Origin: Plenodomus lindquistii
Lineage: Eukaryota; Ascomycota; Dothideomycetes; Pleosporales; Leptosphaeriaceae
Direction of reading: 5' to 3'
Assembly (NCBI GenBank): GCA_025504975.1
Contig: JANUWI010000002.1
Span: forward strand, 3,410,001-3,474,000
DNA: 64,000 bases
Part shown: positions 32,453-43,581 of the stretch, in pieces
Numbering within the stretch: the first letter of the stretch is position 1
Layout: each line of letters starts with the position of its first letter
Notes under the pieces: model-generated
Seen by the model: only the letters and a program-made list of their open reading frames with translations
Databases searched by the model: none
Told to the model about the DNA's origin: nothing
Position numbers and translations under genes: made by a program

Positions 32453-34953
32453 ATGCGTGCATTCCATCGACTGCTGGACACTGTGGGGTCATCGGTATGG
32501 GGGAACATTTCGCAGAACGGAAACCTCTGCGAAGTGTGGGGACGTGTGTGCATAGGGTCGACTACTACCGCTTTCTCACTCTAGTGGCCGGTCGGATTGT
32601 GTAAAACATGTACTGTAGACGAGCAATCTGAAGAGCAAACTATCACTTCAAAGCTCCGATATCTGTCCTCTTCCGAGGTACATTCGCGGAGCCTTTGGCT
32701 CGAGCTGTGACGTCTCCGGTTACCCCGATGCGAAGACTATGGACTCGGTTAAACATCAAGAACTAATGTCCAAGCTTTGCCATGTATTCCTCATATTCCG
32801 TGATGAGCTGTGGTTACTCGCAATCTGCTCAAAATGAACCTTGAACATTGCCAAGACTAGGATCACACATCGCACTGCACAATGTGTTCACAGTACACCG
32901 CAGTCTTCGACGGCATTGCACCATGTTATCGCTGCTTGAGAGTTTTCCTACACTAAAAACACGTTGCCTTGAAGCCCGCTCAATTGTCAATGGCTTGCCT
33001 GAGTATCGTGGTAGAGCAATTCGACACGCACACTAGTAGTCTGAGCGCAAGCTCGAGCTCGGAGCTCAGCACCACGGCATGCGACCTCGAAGAGCACTGT
33101 GAACTATACCACTTCTCATAGTCTGTAGGACTCGAAAGCCCATTGTGTCGGGGAGATGCGATATGTCATAGTCCTTCAAGTGATATAAAGCTGTGTGTCT
33201 GCGGACGATTTGGTAAGTCTTGCTGTATGTGGTCTGCTAGAGCTTTGTACTGACTGCTCCTTGTGTATAGGGTACTCCTGGGGACACAGTCTGTGCTTTT
33301 GTGAGAGCAGAAAGCAGCAACAAGACGTACACGGTGCGAGCGCGATTACGAGGTCACAGTTGCCGTGCTACTGCGACTGCGACTGCGACTGCGACTGCGA
33401 CTGCGACTGCGACTGCGACTGTGACTGTGACTGCGACTGCGGCAGGCGACACTTCTTTGATCGTGAGCCGGACCATAATTATGACAGCTAGACTGGAAAA
33501 TATAGAGATTATCAACTTATGGCAGGTAACGGCCGCGTGCTGGGATACAGTCGGTGTGTGTATGGCCTGCTAAAGACTTTAGCAGAATGCTTCCAACGGT
33601 TGAAGGTCATAGCAGTCTTCCAACGAAACTGCCTTGTGCTGAATGTAGCCCGTCAGTGCCGTGCCAAATTCGAATCTATGCCAGATGTAGAGGCCTGTAG
33701 CGCAGCTAATCACCGTCTGAATCTCGTAGTGATGGGCTTTGGCTTGGAAAAAGTCCCGGTTCGCTCTAAATTACGTCTCCATAGCAATATTGCGGCCGTT
33801 CAGGAGTTGCTGCGCCCGTTCAACTGATCAGACACTTATTACCCAGTCTGACTTTTTGCTGCTTAACCATAAGTATCCGACGCACGGGTGGGCGTGCAAA
33901 GTTCCTTACTCCAAAGAATGCTTTTGACGCATGGTATGGTTGGACCTTCAACGTGTGACTGACAGCAAGGGCACAGTGTCAGCATCGACCCGATCTACCG
34001 ATGAGGCTGAAATCCATGTGAAAATCGAAACGATACATTGCATCTGCCGTTCGGCTTCGTCAACATGCCACAAGACTGCAATATGTTGAGGCCCGAAGAC
34101 TCGAAATGTGGATGCTTGTCGCATCACTTGTATGCCATCCATGTACGTCGATTATGCTGCAACCCAACCAAGAGTTAGCACCACCAATCGCGCTTCGACC
34201 CATCCTTGACTCCCATAGAATTCTCTTTCCTCTCTAATCTATCTTCTCACCATCTCTTCACACCCCTTTTTTCGCTCAGTTTTCGCAAGTAATGGCGATA
34301 TCTCATTACTGCGATTCATGGAGTACCTCAAATCTTCTCAATACCCTTTTCTCCATCCTCACATTGATCTGCTTAGCAGAATTGCCTGAGTTGATGGAAA
34401 CGTATGCAATCGGATGAATCCGGATGAACCCGAAAGTCGTCTCCTCGCTGAAGGGACACGAGAGTTGTATGCATGTGCGGCGAGAGAGGAAGGTTGGGAG
34501 ACGAAGAGGGATAATTCTGGTTACAAATGGGGCATTGACAATGGAGTTTGGGGATGGAATTGAGTTTGGGAGCAAGTAGGCGGGTGAGGGGTTGTACATA
34601 AACAGGGGAGTTGCATTCGGTCTTGTTGTGTTTCAGGAAAAGTGATACGCTGCTGTCGTACTGGACATATGAGAAGAGGGATCTGAGAGGCGTGTTATAT
34701 CGGATCAGATCTGAAGGTTTGAAGCTGGCAGTTCAATAGGTGTGTAAGACTATGAGAAGAATATTCTTCAATGTGACCGACGGAGAGGAGAGGGGTCACA
34801 GTTGTCTTAAATTCGTCAACCCGATCACTTGTCGACGTTCGCGTCGCTTTCTGAATGCCCCGGGCAGTCCATGGCTGACAAACTGCCACCAATACTGGAC
34901 TCAAATGATAGCCTTTTGGCAGTCACTTCAGCGTGAATTGCCTTTACTATTTC
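32453..34953. other. 2.5 kb gene-poor intergenic region
   Basis: This spans the 3' end of ATP9 to the stop codon of the MMS1-like gene. Short open frames have no motifs, signal peptides or splice structures I can support. A hexanucleotide microsatellite lies at 33371-33440 and is listed separately. I looked for tRNA A and B boxes and found none convincing. An unrecognised non-coding RNA cannot be excluded. Confidence 0.4.
33371..33440 (+). repeat. Hexanucleotide microsatellite (CTGCGA)n
   Basis: Between 11 and 12 tandem copies of CTGCGA, with two CTGTGA variants toward the 3' end. The period of six leaves all frames open, which explains two spurious open frames crossing it (Asp/Cys and Ala/Thr repeats). 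Confidence 0.97.
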
Positions 34954-37900
34954 TTAAAGCAAGGGCATAAGTACCGCACTCATCCACTCCTCTGCATGGT
35001 GAAGAATTTCTACAGCAGGCTTACCTGCCCACCTCGTATCCACACGGCCTGCATACTCAATGAATAGCGCCACAACATCCCTATCCACGTGGTTCTCCTG
35101 CATTAACAGGCAGTTTAAGCTTCCGCCTTGCTCTTGCCACCTCACAAGTATATCCCCATCAATATGCTTGTGCCGTGGGCCCGCCGGCCCACGCTCTTGA
35201 TGCATAGGATCCACGCTTCTAGCGCGGATCTTGCCGTCCTGGAAACCGCCTGCACCATTGATCAAAACATTGAAGATGTGGCCGTTGTGAGGGATGGCCG
35301 GTGTAAACTGGTATGCTGGATCGCGAACTTGTTTCGCTTCGATCAGGTTCTGGACGAGGCGCAGGAGTCGCCGGGCTGGCAGTGAAAGTATAGAGAAGGA
35401 GTAGATTGTGCCATCAGAACAAGCGCCGATAATGTCGTCAATCACAACACCCAAAACCGTACCCGAATGGGCAGGTCGACGCCAAGGCGGCCGTATGTCG
35501 CCGCGTTGGAGACGCACAACTGCGTGTGGAAGCATGGCTTCAAAAAGCGTATCCGCAGCATTCTTGTGCGTTCTCACACGAGGCTGATGGAGAGCCGTCA
35601 GAGATGGCGCGTTTTTGTCCGTGACTAGCAGGATTCTCTGCGCTTGCTCATCAAATGGCAGGTCGATGACTGCGTGTTGAGTGCAGGAACGCTCACGGCT
35701 GTCTGTGAAGTATTGCTCGAATTGGTATCGCTCTTCATGTGGGCCAATGACTTTATAGCAGACATGTGAGTGGCTTTGTGTTGAGACATACACGAAAGGT
35801 GGCGCGACTGATACATGCGTGCCAGGCGAAGATATCTCCTGGACACCGCGTCTGTACCAGCTGCCAAGAGTCAGTGGGTATGCTAGACTGGTACGGGTTT
35901 ATACGTACCGGCCGGCTTCAGAATCGAAGCATTCTAATGAAAGTGTTTTACCGACGATCATGATGATCGAATTGTTATTCCACAATGCGATACTGTATAC
36001 AGGATGGTCGTAGTGGGAATCTTTCTGCAGCTGCAGCTTGGACCGACCTTTTCCAGTGTTGAAAATGATTCTTCTACCTTTGAATCTGCTAAGGCCGGTT
36101 TGGATACTAGTCCCAACGATGAGCAGTGACCTCTTCTTGCCATGATGGTCGATAAACGGCCACTCAGTCGTACAATGCACTCTTTCAGCGTGTTCCAGTT
36201 GGTGTTTTGCCAAGAGGAGTCCTTCCTGGGGCATATGGCCTTCTTCCTGCTTGATTTCCAGATCGTGTAATGACTTGTCATCGTTCATCTTCAGCAAGTT
36301 GAGCGTTGATGATAGCACACGATAACCACCTGAAGGACTCTTCTCCTCTTTCGCTTCCAGGGTTGACACAATCATCCTGCGTTGCGATTCTAGATAAGCG
36401 ATGCTCATAGGCTTAGCACCCATCATTATCTTGCGAGGTATTGCGTCCGAGTCGTTGTCAATATGTGGAGCTGCATCGTTGTTCTCCCATTGAACGTCAG
36501 AATTGAGTTGTGAAAAAAGTAGTTGATCTCCGACAACGGTGAAAAGAAAACCTCCTAGGTTCCTTCCTTGCAAGTCTGGCTCGTTGAGAGAGGGCAATTG
36601 ACACATCGCCGTGACAGCAGATTGTGAGTACCCTGGGTGTCTAGGATCGGTGAACCATATGGAATTAATTTCAATGCCAGACAACTCTCTACTGGACAAG
36701 CGCACGCGACAGAAGTCGGATCCACAAGCCACAAATGCTGAGGACCGGTCCGTTTGACTGCGCTTGATTTGCGCAGACGTCGTGCCCATCCTAGCAGAAT
36801 GCCATGCTCCGCATGTTATTACTAGGATCAATTAACTAGGCGTCATCATGATTTTGAGCACGATACTCACTGTCCGTGTTCACATTGAGTGGTGTGTTCA
36901 TCAGATATCCGTCGCGAGTCGCACATATCAACATGGATTGTCCATTCGAAAGCAGGACTGCAGCACTTTCGCAGAATCTCTTTGGTTCCGCTGACAGCAT
37001 ACAGATCGGAGTGCGCGCATGCAAGATTCTGAAGAGCGTAATGGCGGTCTCGCGTATGCTAGTGAATACGTATGGGTTGCCATCGATTTCTAGTAACTCT
37101 AAACACGTTGGATCGTGGCTTAATTGAATCCGGGTTTCTTTGGCCCTCTCAAAGCCGCAACTGTTCGGGATCGAGAGAATCTCAAGGTAGGTGGTGCCTG
37201 TCTCGCGATAAGTGATTGCTACGAAGGGGACATTTGGGGCTGACGCAGCAAGGAGTAGGGGGTTTTCGAAGACGACCGAGGCTGCGCGCTGTCTTAACAA
37301 CGGGCGAAACAAGATGCGAGCTTCTTTTCGTGTGATTTGGACCGACTGCTGATCGGACCAGTGGCATGCAGAGATGGTCTCTTCATCTCGCATGATGCCA
37401 TCGTCAATGGGTATATCGTCGGACGGGACCTGGTACGTATTCCAGATTCCCGTTTCCCACGCTCCAGAGCATTGGTCACGGCTTTCAGGCTGGGTTCGCA
37501 CCACCCGAACCACAATCGTTTCCAGAGGCAGGGTAATTGCCAGGGTTGCGTAGTGCTCTCTTTGTTGTCTGCCGGCATACTCTGCCACCAAACTGCCAAA
37601 GTCCAGTATGGAAAGTCCTGTGCACCCAGTCATACCACCAAAGAAGTGATCAATTGAAGCCTGCACCCCGTATCGCAATTCAGCAATCTCACCATGGGGA
37701 CTTTTGCCATTCGCGACGAATATTGCTGAACGTTCTCGTTGGACTGACCCACGAGAGTCCAAGATCTGAGTGACAGACAAGTCTGTTAACGGCGTCCAAT
37801 TGGAGATTGACTCGACGCGAGTTATCTGATTTGCCACAAGGTATTGCGAGGCATATGCGAACTCGCTTGGCCATGATCCGACTTTGCAAAGCAGCCCGTC

Positions 37901-39312
37901 ATTGCCACACCCTCCCGCAATCAGAACATCAGGGTAGAGCTGCGAGAACTCGGAATTATTGACTGTGAGGCAAGCAAAAGCCGTATCGATTCGGTATGGC
38001 CATACACCAGCTTCCGTGATTTCTAACGGATTGTGCGGCCCATGCTCGGCGTATATTATGCGTCCATCCTCTCGCGCGATGTAAAAGACCTCTCTGGTGA
38101 ACTCGGGATTTCGAGGTGTCTTATCCCATCCAACCCACTTCGGCATGCATTTGCTGTCACCAGGTATCAGAGAAGGGAGGATTTGGGGATCGATCGGCAC
38201 GACGAGTCTTGTTGGCAGACCGGACAAGATGTTTTTATAGATGGAAACGTGTGTGTCAAACACCATGAGGAAATCTGGGCTTCGGCTAAGGGGAATGACC
38301 AGAGATGGGCTCTGGTCCTCTGGGATCGTTAGCTAGCCCAAAGCACTGACAATGATCATAGCATACCAGAATCCAACAGAACACGCTCCGTACGCGCAGT
38401 TGCCTTTTTCAGATCCTGCCTACAGTCCCAGTCGAAGCAGGTAAGTTTTGCCTTGTTTTGGTGTACGACGACGAACAAGAGCACCACATGGTAGTCGTCC
38501 ACTCCGCCCCCAGATGAAAGGAAACTCATATGCATAATGTTGCCGTCGATTTGAATTATGCGTTCGTCCTCGATGGGCGTAGAGTCGATTTTGGATCGGG
38601 TCTCGGCACGCCAACGCTCCATAGACTTAGTCTTATAGAGTATGAAATGCCCATCATACGCAGCCACGGCCATGGCTCGACGCTTGGGATCTATAGCGAG
38701 AAACGTACCAAGACGATCTGTGCGTGAATTGCTGGCGGGCAGCCTGATAGTCTTGTGTATGAATGTCACTGCGCCTGTTCGCGATGTTCGTGCCCAGAGG
38801 AACATCAGGCTTCTGGACGACAGGGTGAGCACGATTGCTTCTGGTGGTAACATAGACTCGTCATCTCCTGTCATCGATCTCCTCGCTCTATGTATTGCAT
38901 GCTGCTTGGGAAGGGAGCCTCCCGAGCCTCTGGTGGTAGGGACCTCGCGGGGGTCACCAAAAACCCTGGCTGCGAGTATACGCGCGCCCGTGAAGTCTGT
39001 TTTGGTGGCGACATGGCGAAGCTGGCCATAGTCACGAATTTCCTTGAGCTGGACAGAGTCCTCGCCAATCAACACTACATCGGTATGAGATTTGTGACGA
39101 ACGTTTGCTGGGAGAACGAATTTGGTTAGGGGTGTGGAGAAGATGGATCGCGAGAGGACGCCATATTCAGGCATCTCAGCCGTCGGCTTGGCAACGGCAT
39201 CTGGCATCTCGATGTCTTGTTGCTGGGCGCTCGCCATGATCTGGTAGATGTCGTGAGGTCTCGATACCCACTCGTTGTCGACTAAGACGAGACTTTGGAC
39301 TTGCTGCTCCAT
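34954..39312 (-). CDS. MMS1_N/CPSF_A-domain protein (DDB1 superfamily, MMS1-like)
   Basis: A large multi-beta-propeller protein related to DDB1, CPSF160, RSE1 and Mms1. Relatives act as cullin-ligase adaptors or RNA-processing scaffolds; which applies here is open. Four exons on the minus strand, 39312-38367, 38319-36871, 36806-35909 and 35860-34954, give 1399 residues with phases closing exactly. Introns are 47, 64 and 48 bp; the second uses GTGAGT and an unusual GGAG acceptor (36807). The N-terminal third carries MMS1_N-like features such as AGGCGNDG and NWTPLTDL (residues about 445-500) and SPHGEIAELRYG. The C terminus has RPPWRRP near residue 1220, DDIIGACSDGTIYSF and RRLLRLVQNLIEAK, typical of fungal proteins called thermotolerance or MMS1_N proteins. 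Length fits this group. No signal or membrane segment. Confidence 0.85.
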
Positions 39313-40052
39313 AGTCAGAGCTACTGCCAGAGCTCAGGAAGTAAAGCTATTGGAGTTGATAAGGAGGCTCTGGTAGTTCGTCCCTGAGTGTGAAGATGAA
39401 AAAGCCACAAACACACTGTAACGAGAAAGGACGGGCAACATGTTGATGCCTGATTGCACAGGCAGACTGGTCAGACGGACACTGATGGGGCGCAGGATTT
39501 CAGTCAATCCCAGGAGGGGCTAAAGGCGCAGAGGTAGCAACCAACACAAGCTCTGGATTGGACGGTGGTGGAGGCAAGTGAAGAGCCTCTGATAGACTAT
39601 GGGAAGTGTGTATGGTAGTAATCGGCCGCCGTGGAGAGAGGCACGGTTCAAGTCGGTGATCGCCAGATCCTATCACGATCGAGCGTGCAGCCCACGGCAA
39701 TCTAGAGGTGGTGACAAGGTTGGCGAGCGACGAATCCGAGGGGGAGAGGATTCGGGTGAGGCAGGATGTACATATGTATGTGCATGGATGTGTTTTGGGG
39801 GTGGGGTGGTGGGTGTGGCAGGGTTCGTTGCACCCCGGCCCGCACTAGTGGTGCGTTTCACGTGCAGCGTGCCATCTGGGAAGGAATGGATGACAGTTGA
39901 CCCGGCGTGCAGAACAACCCACACGCCGCCAACATGTAGAGTAAAACAACAAAACCCCATCAGCAGTCACCCGTCATCAGTCAGATCAGTCAGCAATCAC
40001 CAGCCACCAGCCATCACGCGTCTGCTAGCGGACTCGAGATGCGGACGCGGCC
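39313..40052. promoter_or_regulatory. Divergent promoter between the MMS1-like and TBC genes
   Basis: 740 bp between divergent start codons. A purine/G-rich stretch (about 39710-39830) and CA/CAGT-rich repeats (about 39960-40015, CATCAGTCAGATCAGTCAGC-like) precede the TBC start. Open frames here are not supported as genes. Confidence 0.45.
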
Positions 40053-41427
40053 ATGGCCTCTCACACCCCTTCCGCGCCCGTCTCGCGCTCAGCAAGCTCT
40101 GGCAGCCTCCCCTCGCGACGCGCCACGCCCGTCGTGGAGCTCTCGCCCGCCGACAAGGAAAAGGCAGCCGCGATCCAGGCGGCGTGCGACACGGCCGACG
40201 TAAGCGCCCTGGTAGAGCTGGCGACGCGCACCTCCGGGCTGGTCAGCGACAGCCTGCGTCGTACAGCGTGTAGGCCGCCCCCGCAGGCACACTTGGACGG
40301 GTGACTGACAGGCCAGGGCCTCTGCTGCTCGGCTTGCCCCCCCACGATGCGACGACGCCCGTACCGTGGGCCGCTCTGCCCGAGCACCGCGACGAGCACC
40401 AGGTCAGCCTGGACGTCAATCGCGCCTTTGTCTATTATCCCAGAAACGGCACGTGCTTTCCCTCGCCCTTTGCCTTTGCCTCGCCCCGACATGGCCAGCA
40501 CGGCTAACCGCAGCAGAGTCGGACGCCCAGCTCGACCGGCGCAGGCAAGACCTCTCCCGCGTCATCCTCGAGGTGCTGCGGCGCCACCCCGCGCTGTGCT
40601 ACTTCCAGGGCTACCACGACATTGTCCAGGTCTTCCTGCTGGTCCTCGGCCCCCACCAAGCCTCCGCGGCCGTGGCGCGTCTGAGCCTCCTACGTATCCG
40701 CGACTTCATGCTGACCTCGATCCAACCTGCTATTGCCCAGCTCCAACTGCTGAGACCCATTCTCCGCGCCGCTGATCCGGCTTTGTACCGTCATCTGCCC
40801 AGGAACCAGTCCTCATTCGCCCTGGCCGACACCATCACAATGTTCGCACACAATATACAGGATTACAAGGACATCACAAGGCTGTTTGACTTCTTCTTGG
40901 CCCGTCATGCCGTCATGCCCATATACCTGTTCGCGACCGTTGTGCTCTCTCAAAGGGAGCAGCTGCTTGAAATCGATAGCGAGGATGAGGATGTTTTGTT
41001 CGTCATGCTGGGCAAGATTCCCCAGCCTTTTCATGTCGAATTTCACATAGCCCGTGCAGTAGAGCTGTACGAGCGATTGCCCCCGGCAGCTCTCAACAGT
41101 TGGGAATGGTGGAACATCTCTTCATCCAGTGTGCTCAAGGCGTCTGCTACCAATCTCAGCATGCGACGACTGACCCTTGAAGACGGAGAAGCCTTGTTTG
41201 CACAACAGGAGAAGGATCTTCGGCGACAACTTGCAATTGAAAAGGCAAGGAAGCAGATGATGTATGTCAGGATGCGACTGTGGTACTACCGCCGCTATGG
41301 AGCCGTTGGTTTGGCCATTCTTGTCGGCGCATATGCCGTATGGCTCAGGAAGAATGGGGGCGGTACTCAAAACCCGATACTCGGCTCTCTTGGTGGTCTT
41401 CTGTCAAGTTTCCTGGGCGGTCCATGA
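40053..41427 (+). CDS. TBC-domain Rab GTPase-activating protein (TBC1D20/Gyp8-like), C-terminal membrane anchor
   Basis: Stimulates GTP hydrolysis by a Rab of the ER-Golgi route (Rab1/Ypt1 class for homologues). Exons are 40053-40269, 40317-40448 and 40514-41427 (420 residues). Intron 1 is 47 bp (GTAGGC...GCCAG) and restores RRTAWPLLLGLPP. Intron 2 (40449-40513) needs a GC donor (G/GCACGT); its acceptor could also be three bases on, giving 419 residues. Both catalytic residues of the dual-finger mechanism are present: R108 in VSLDVNR and Q148 in YFQGYHD. The C terminus has a single hydrophobic helix (AVGLAILVGAYAVWL) followed by a short tail, as in ER-anchored TBC1D20 and Gyp8. The start at 40053 lies in CCATGG context. 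Confidence 0.9.
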
Positions 41428-42445
41428 TCTGTTCCAGCGTAAGGCGTCGGAACGAAAGAAAATTAGTTTAGAGGCATTGCAAGGCGCAGGATGGGAATGG
41501 AACAGACAGGTAGTTTGGCTCAATGAGTCTACCTTTACAGAGAGTTTTGCTGTTTGGTGCCATTGTACTTTTCCTCTTTGATCTGGCATCAGGTGTCTAT
41601 TCAACCGCATTCTAGGTCTCTCTGTCTTCTTCCCCAAGCCCAAACGCACTCTGCCACAAGACCATGATTGTCCAATCTCACCTAGCAGAAAAAGACAGAC
41701 CTCCGCCTCTTTCCACACATCTTCCAAGACAAGATTCATACCCAGGATATGATCCAAACAACACACTTCTCTCGTTTTCTCCGCTCAGACAGTAGACACG
41801 GGAACAGTGCTCAATGCAATGTTAGTAGCGAGAGGAGCAGGCCAAGTCCGGGTGGTATTGATGGCGAATAGGACAAGAGTGAGAATGGGGCGGGGCATAG
41901 TGCATGTTCCTAGTAGGCAAGGTTGAGTGTTTGGCTATACAGACCGCGAATGCCTAGGCCGAGCGACAAGGTACGTGAGAAACGATCTTGTCGGTACCTT
42001 GGTGTATGGGGGTGGGTCACATTCTATGGTTTTCACGACGGTTCGGTCACGGGAGTATTGTAGGTGGAGGCACGAACTTCTCCACCAGTCTTTGACCTTT
42101 CGAGGTTTTACAGATGTCTGGCGTGTACTATATACAGACGATGTATCTGGCGTCAGAAACGAAAATACTATTCGTCACCTACATCGTTCGCGCATTGTAC
42201 GACTGTTCATTAAGGCAACCACAACGTCGAAAGATCAGGACATATCTTCTGACCAGGCTGAAGATGAAAAGAACAACGATCGCAGTCACGGCACTGCAAC
42301 AGTTATTTGACGACGTAGAGACAAGGAAAAGAGTACTCACGTCTTCCATACCGCACATTTGCGTCAGGCACTGCGCCTGTTGGCTTGGGTTGGTTGAATC
42401 ACCCTGCAAGCGTCAGTCTTCACCGACACGCGAAACGCACGAACA
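41428..42445. other. Intergenic region between convergent TBC and cysteine-rich genes
   Basis: About 1 kb. No domain-bearing frame, RNA gene or repeat is visible. It marks the transition from conserved genes to the accessory segment. Confidence 0.4.
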
Positions 42446-43237
42446 TCAACTCATGGCACGACAATACTTATACGCCATGATCTCACAACTACGCTCCCGC
42501 TCGCAAACTCGGTCGTCATCGTAGTAGAAGTGCGGATGACCTGCGCAGGTGAGGCCATTGTCGCCCTGGGCCTTGCATCCGTTTGTCCTGTTGCACTGCC
42601 TGACCTCATCCCAGTGTCCGTCTTCGCCGCAGGTGAAGAGGAACCGGCGCTCGGAGCCACAGGCTCGAGTCCAAGGTGTGCAAGGACCATCATTGCTTCG
42701 ACGGTTCAGGACATCGGGAGTAATGCTGGGAGTGATGATCAGGGTGGTGGGGACCTTGCTGGAGAAAGTGCTGCTGTCGATGCTCCCGCACGGGGTGACG
42801 TCGTCGCCCTTGTCGCAGCCCAACGGGCAGTCTCGCAGAAAGACCCATTCCTGGCCACCGCTGCACTTCTCGACCTTGGTGTGGTTGATACAACGGTGCT
42901 TGCCGAACATAGGGCAGGACCCTATGGGCTGCAGAACTGCGGTGACTGCAAGTGGTAGTCCAAGGCATTGCTTCATCGCCGCGTCTGTGTCGCAGCCATA
43001 TGGGCAGACGAACCCGGTCCACTTCTGGTACTGGCTGCAAGTCATGAGCTTGTTCCCATTGTCAGTGCAGCAATGTTCGCCGACGTTCTCGCAGTAGTCC
43101 ACTGCGCCACTGTTAAGAGTAGTGGGTGGTACCGTGACAGTCGGCGCGGAGGATGCGGTAGACGGGTCTGCGGTGATCATGGCTATGGCAGTTGCAACGT
43201 ATTCTGCGAAGAGTGCGATCAAACTCAAGAGCTTCAT
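42446..43237 (-). CDS. Secreted cysteine-rich protein with three tandem six-cysteine modules
   Basis: A single exon of 263 residues. The ATG at 43237 was chosen because it gives a clear secretion signal (MKLLSLIALFAEYVATAIA); the frame is open upstream to 43480 but loses it. The mature protein has 22 cysteines. They fall into three modules with near-constant spacing: C-x7-C-x9-C-x10-C-x3-C-x8-C, C-x7-C-x8-C-x11-C-x3-C-x8-C and C-x6-C-x9-C-x11-C-x5-C-x9-C. Each has an aromatic (W) before the fourth cysteine, and the first two have a GC pair before the sixth. A Thr/Ser/Pro-rich linker separates signal and module 1, and another separates modules 2 and 3. No family is recognised. The architecture suggests an extracellular, disulphide-stabilised protein, possibly an effector or wall-binding protein (inference). 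It is divergently paired with the next gene. Confidence 0.8.
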   Translation of the reverse strand: MKLLSLIALFAEYVATAIAMITADPSTASSAPTVTVPPTTLNSGAVDYCENVGEHCCTDNGNKLMTCSQYQKWTGFVCPYGCDTDAAMKQCLGLPLAVTAVLQPIGSCPMFGKHRCINHTKVEKCSGGQEWVFLRDCPLGCDKGDDVTPCGSIDSSTFSSKVPTTLIITPSITPDVLNRRSNDGPCTPWTRACGSERRFLFTCGEDGHWDEVRQCNRTNGCKAQGDNGLTCAGHPHFYYDDDRVCERERSCEIMAYKYCRAMS

Positions 43238-43581
43238 GCTGAGTGTCGAGGCCAGATGTCTTGGTTTGTCAAGGTGTACAAGCGGGTATGAGGCGAGGAA
43301 GGGAAGAAATGTTTCTGGTGACGGTATCATATACCAGTGCGGGGAAGGAAGTCCAGGAAGAAGAAGGCAGTGACCAAGCACCAATACGAAGTTGCGTTCG
43401 CTGCAGAGTAAGGGCGAGGTAGTTTGCACAAAAGAGTCTCGAGCAAACGGAACCGAGTGCACTGACCTGGAGCAGACCATTGATCGCTGAGGCGCGGAAG
43501 TTGATCTCGTTCACAGTTTCCCTGAGATTGGAACTTCATTGACGTGATCACCACTCCTTACTAGCACGTGCGATCAGCGTC
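43238..43581. promoter_or_regulatory. Shared divergent promoter of two secreted cysteine-rich genes
   Basis: Only 344 bp separate the two start codons, so the genes must share promoter sequence. No specific element can be named by eye. Co-expression is a testable inference. Confidence 0.5.

Noticed and set aside
33195..33573. Two open frames encoding Asp/Cys or Ala/Thr repeats
   Set aside because: Produced by the hexanucleotide microsatellite, which leaves every frame open.
39640..39670. tRNA B-box-like GGTTCAAGTCG
   Set aside because: It does not fit the B-box consensus fully, and no A box or cloverleaf can be formed nearby.
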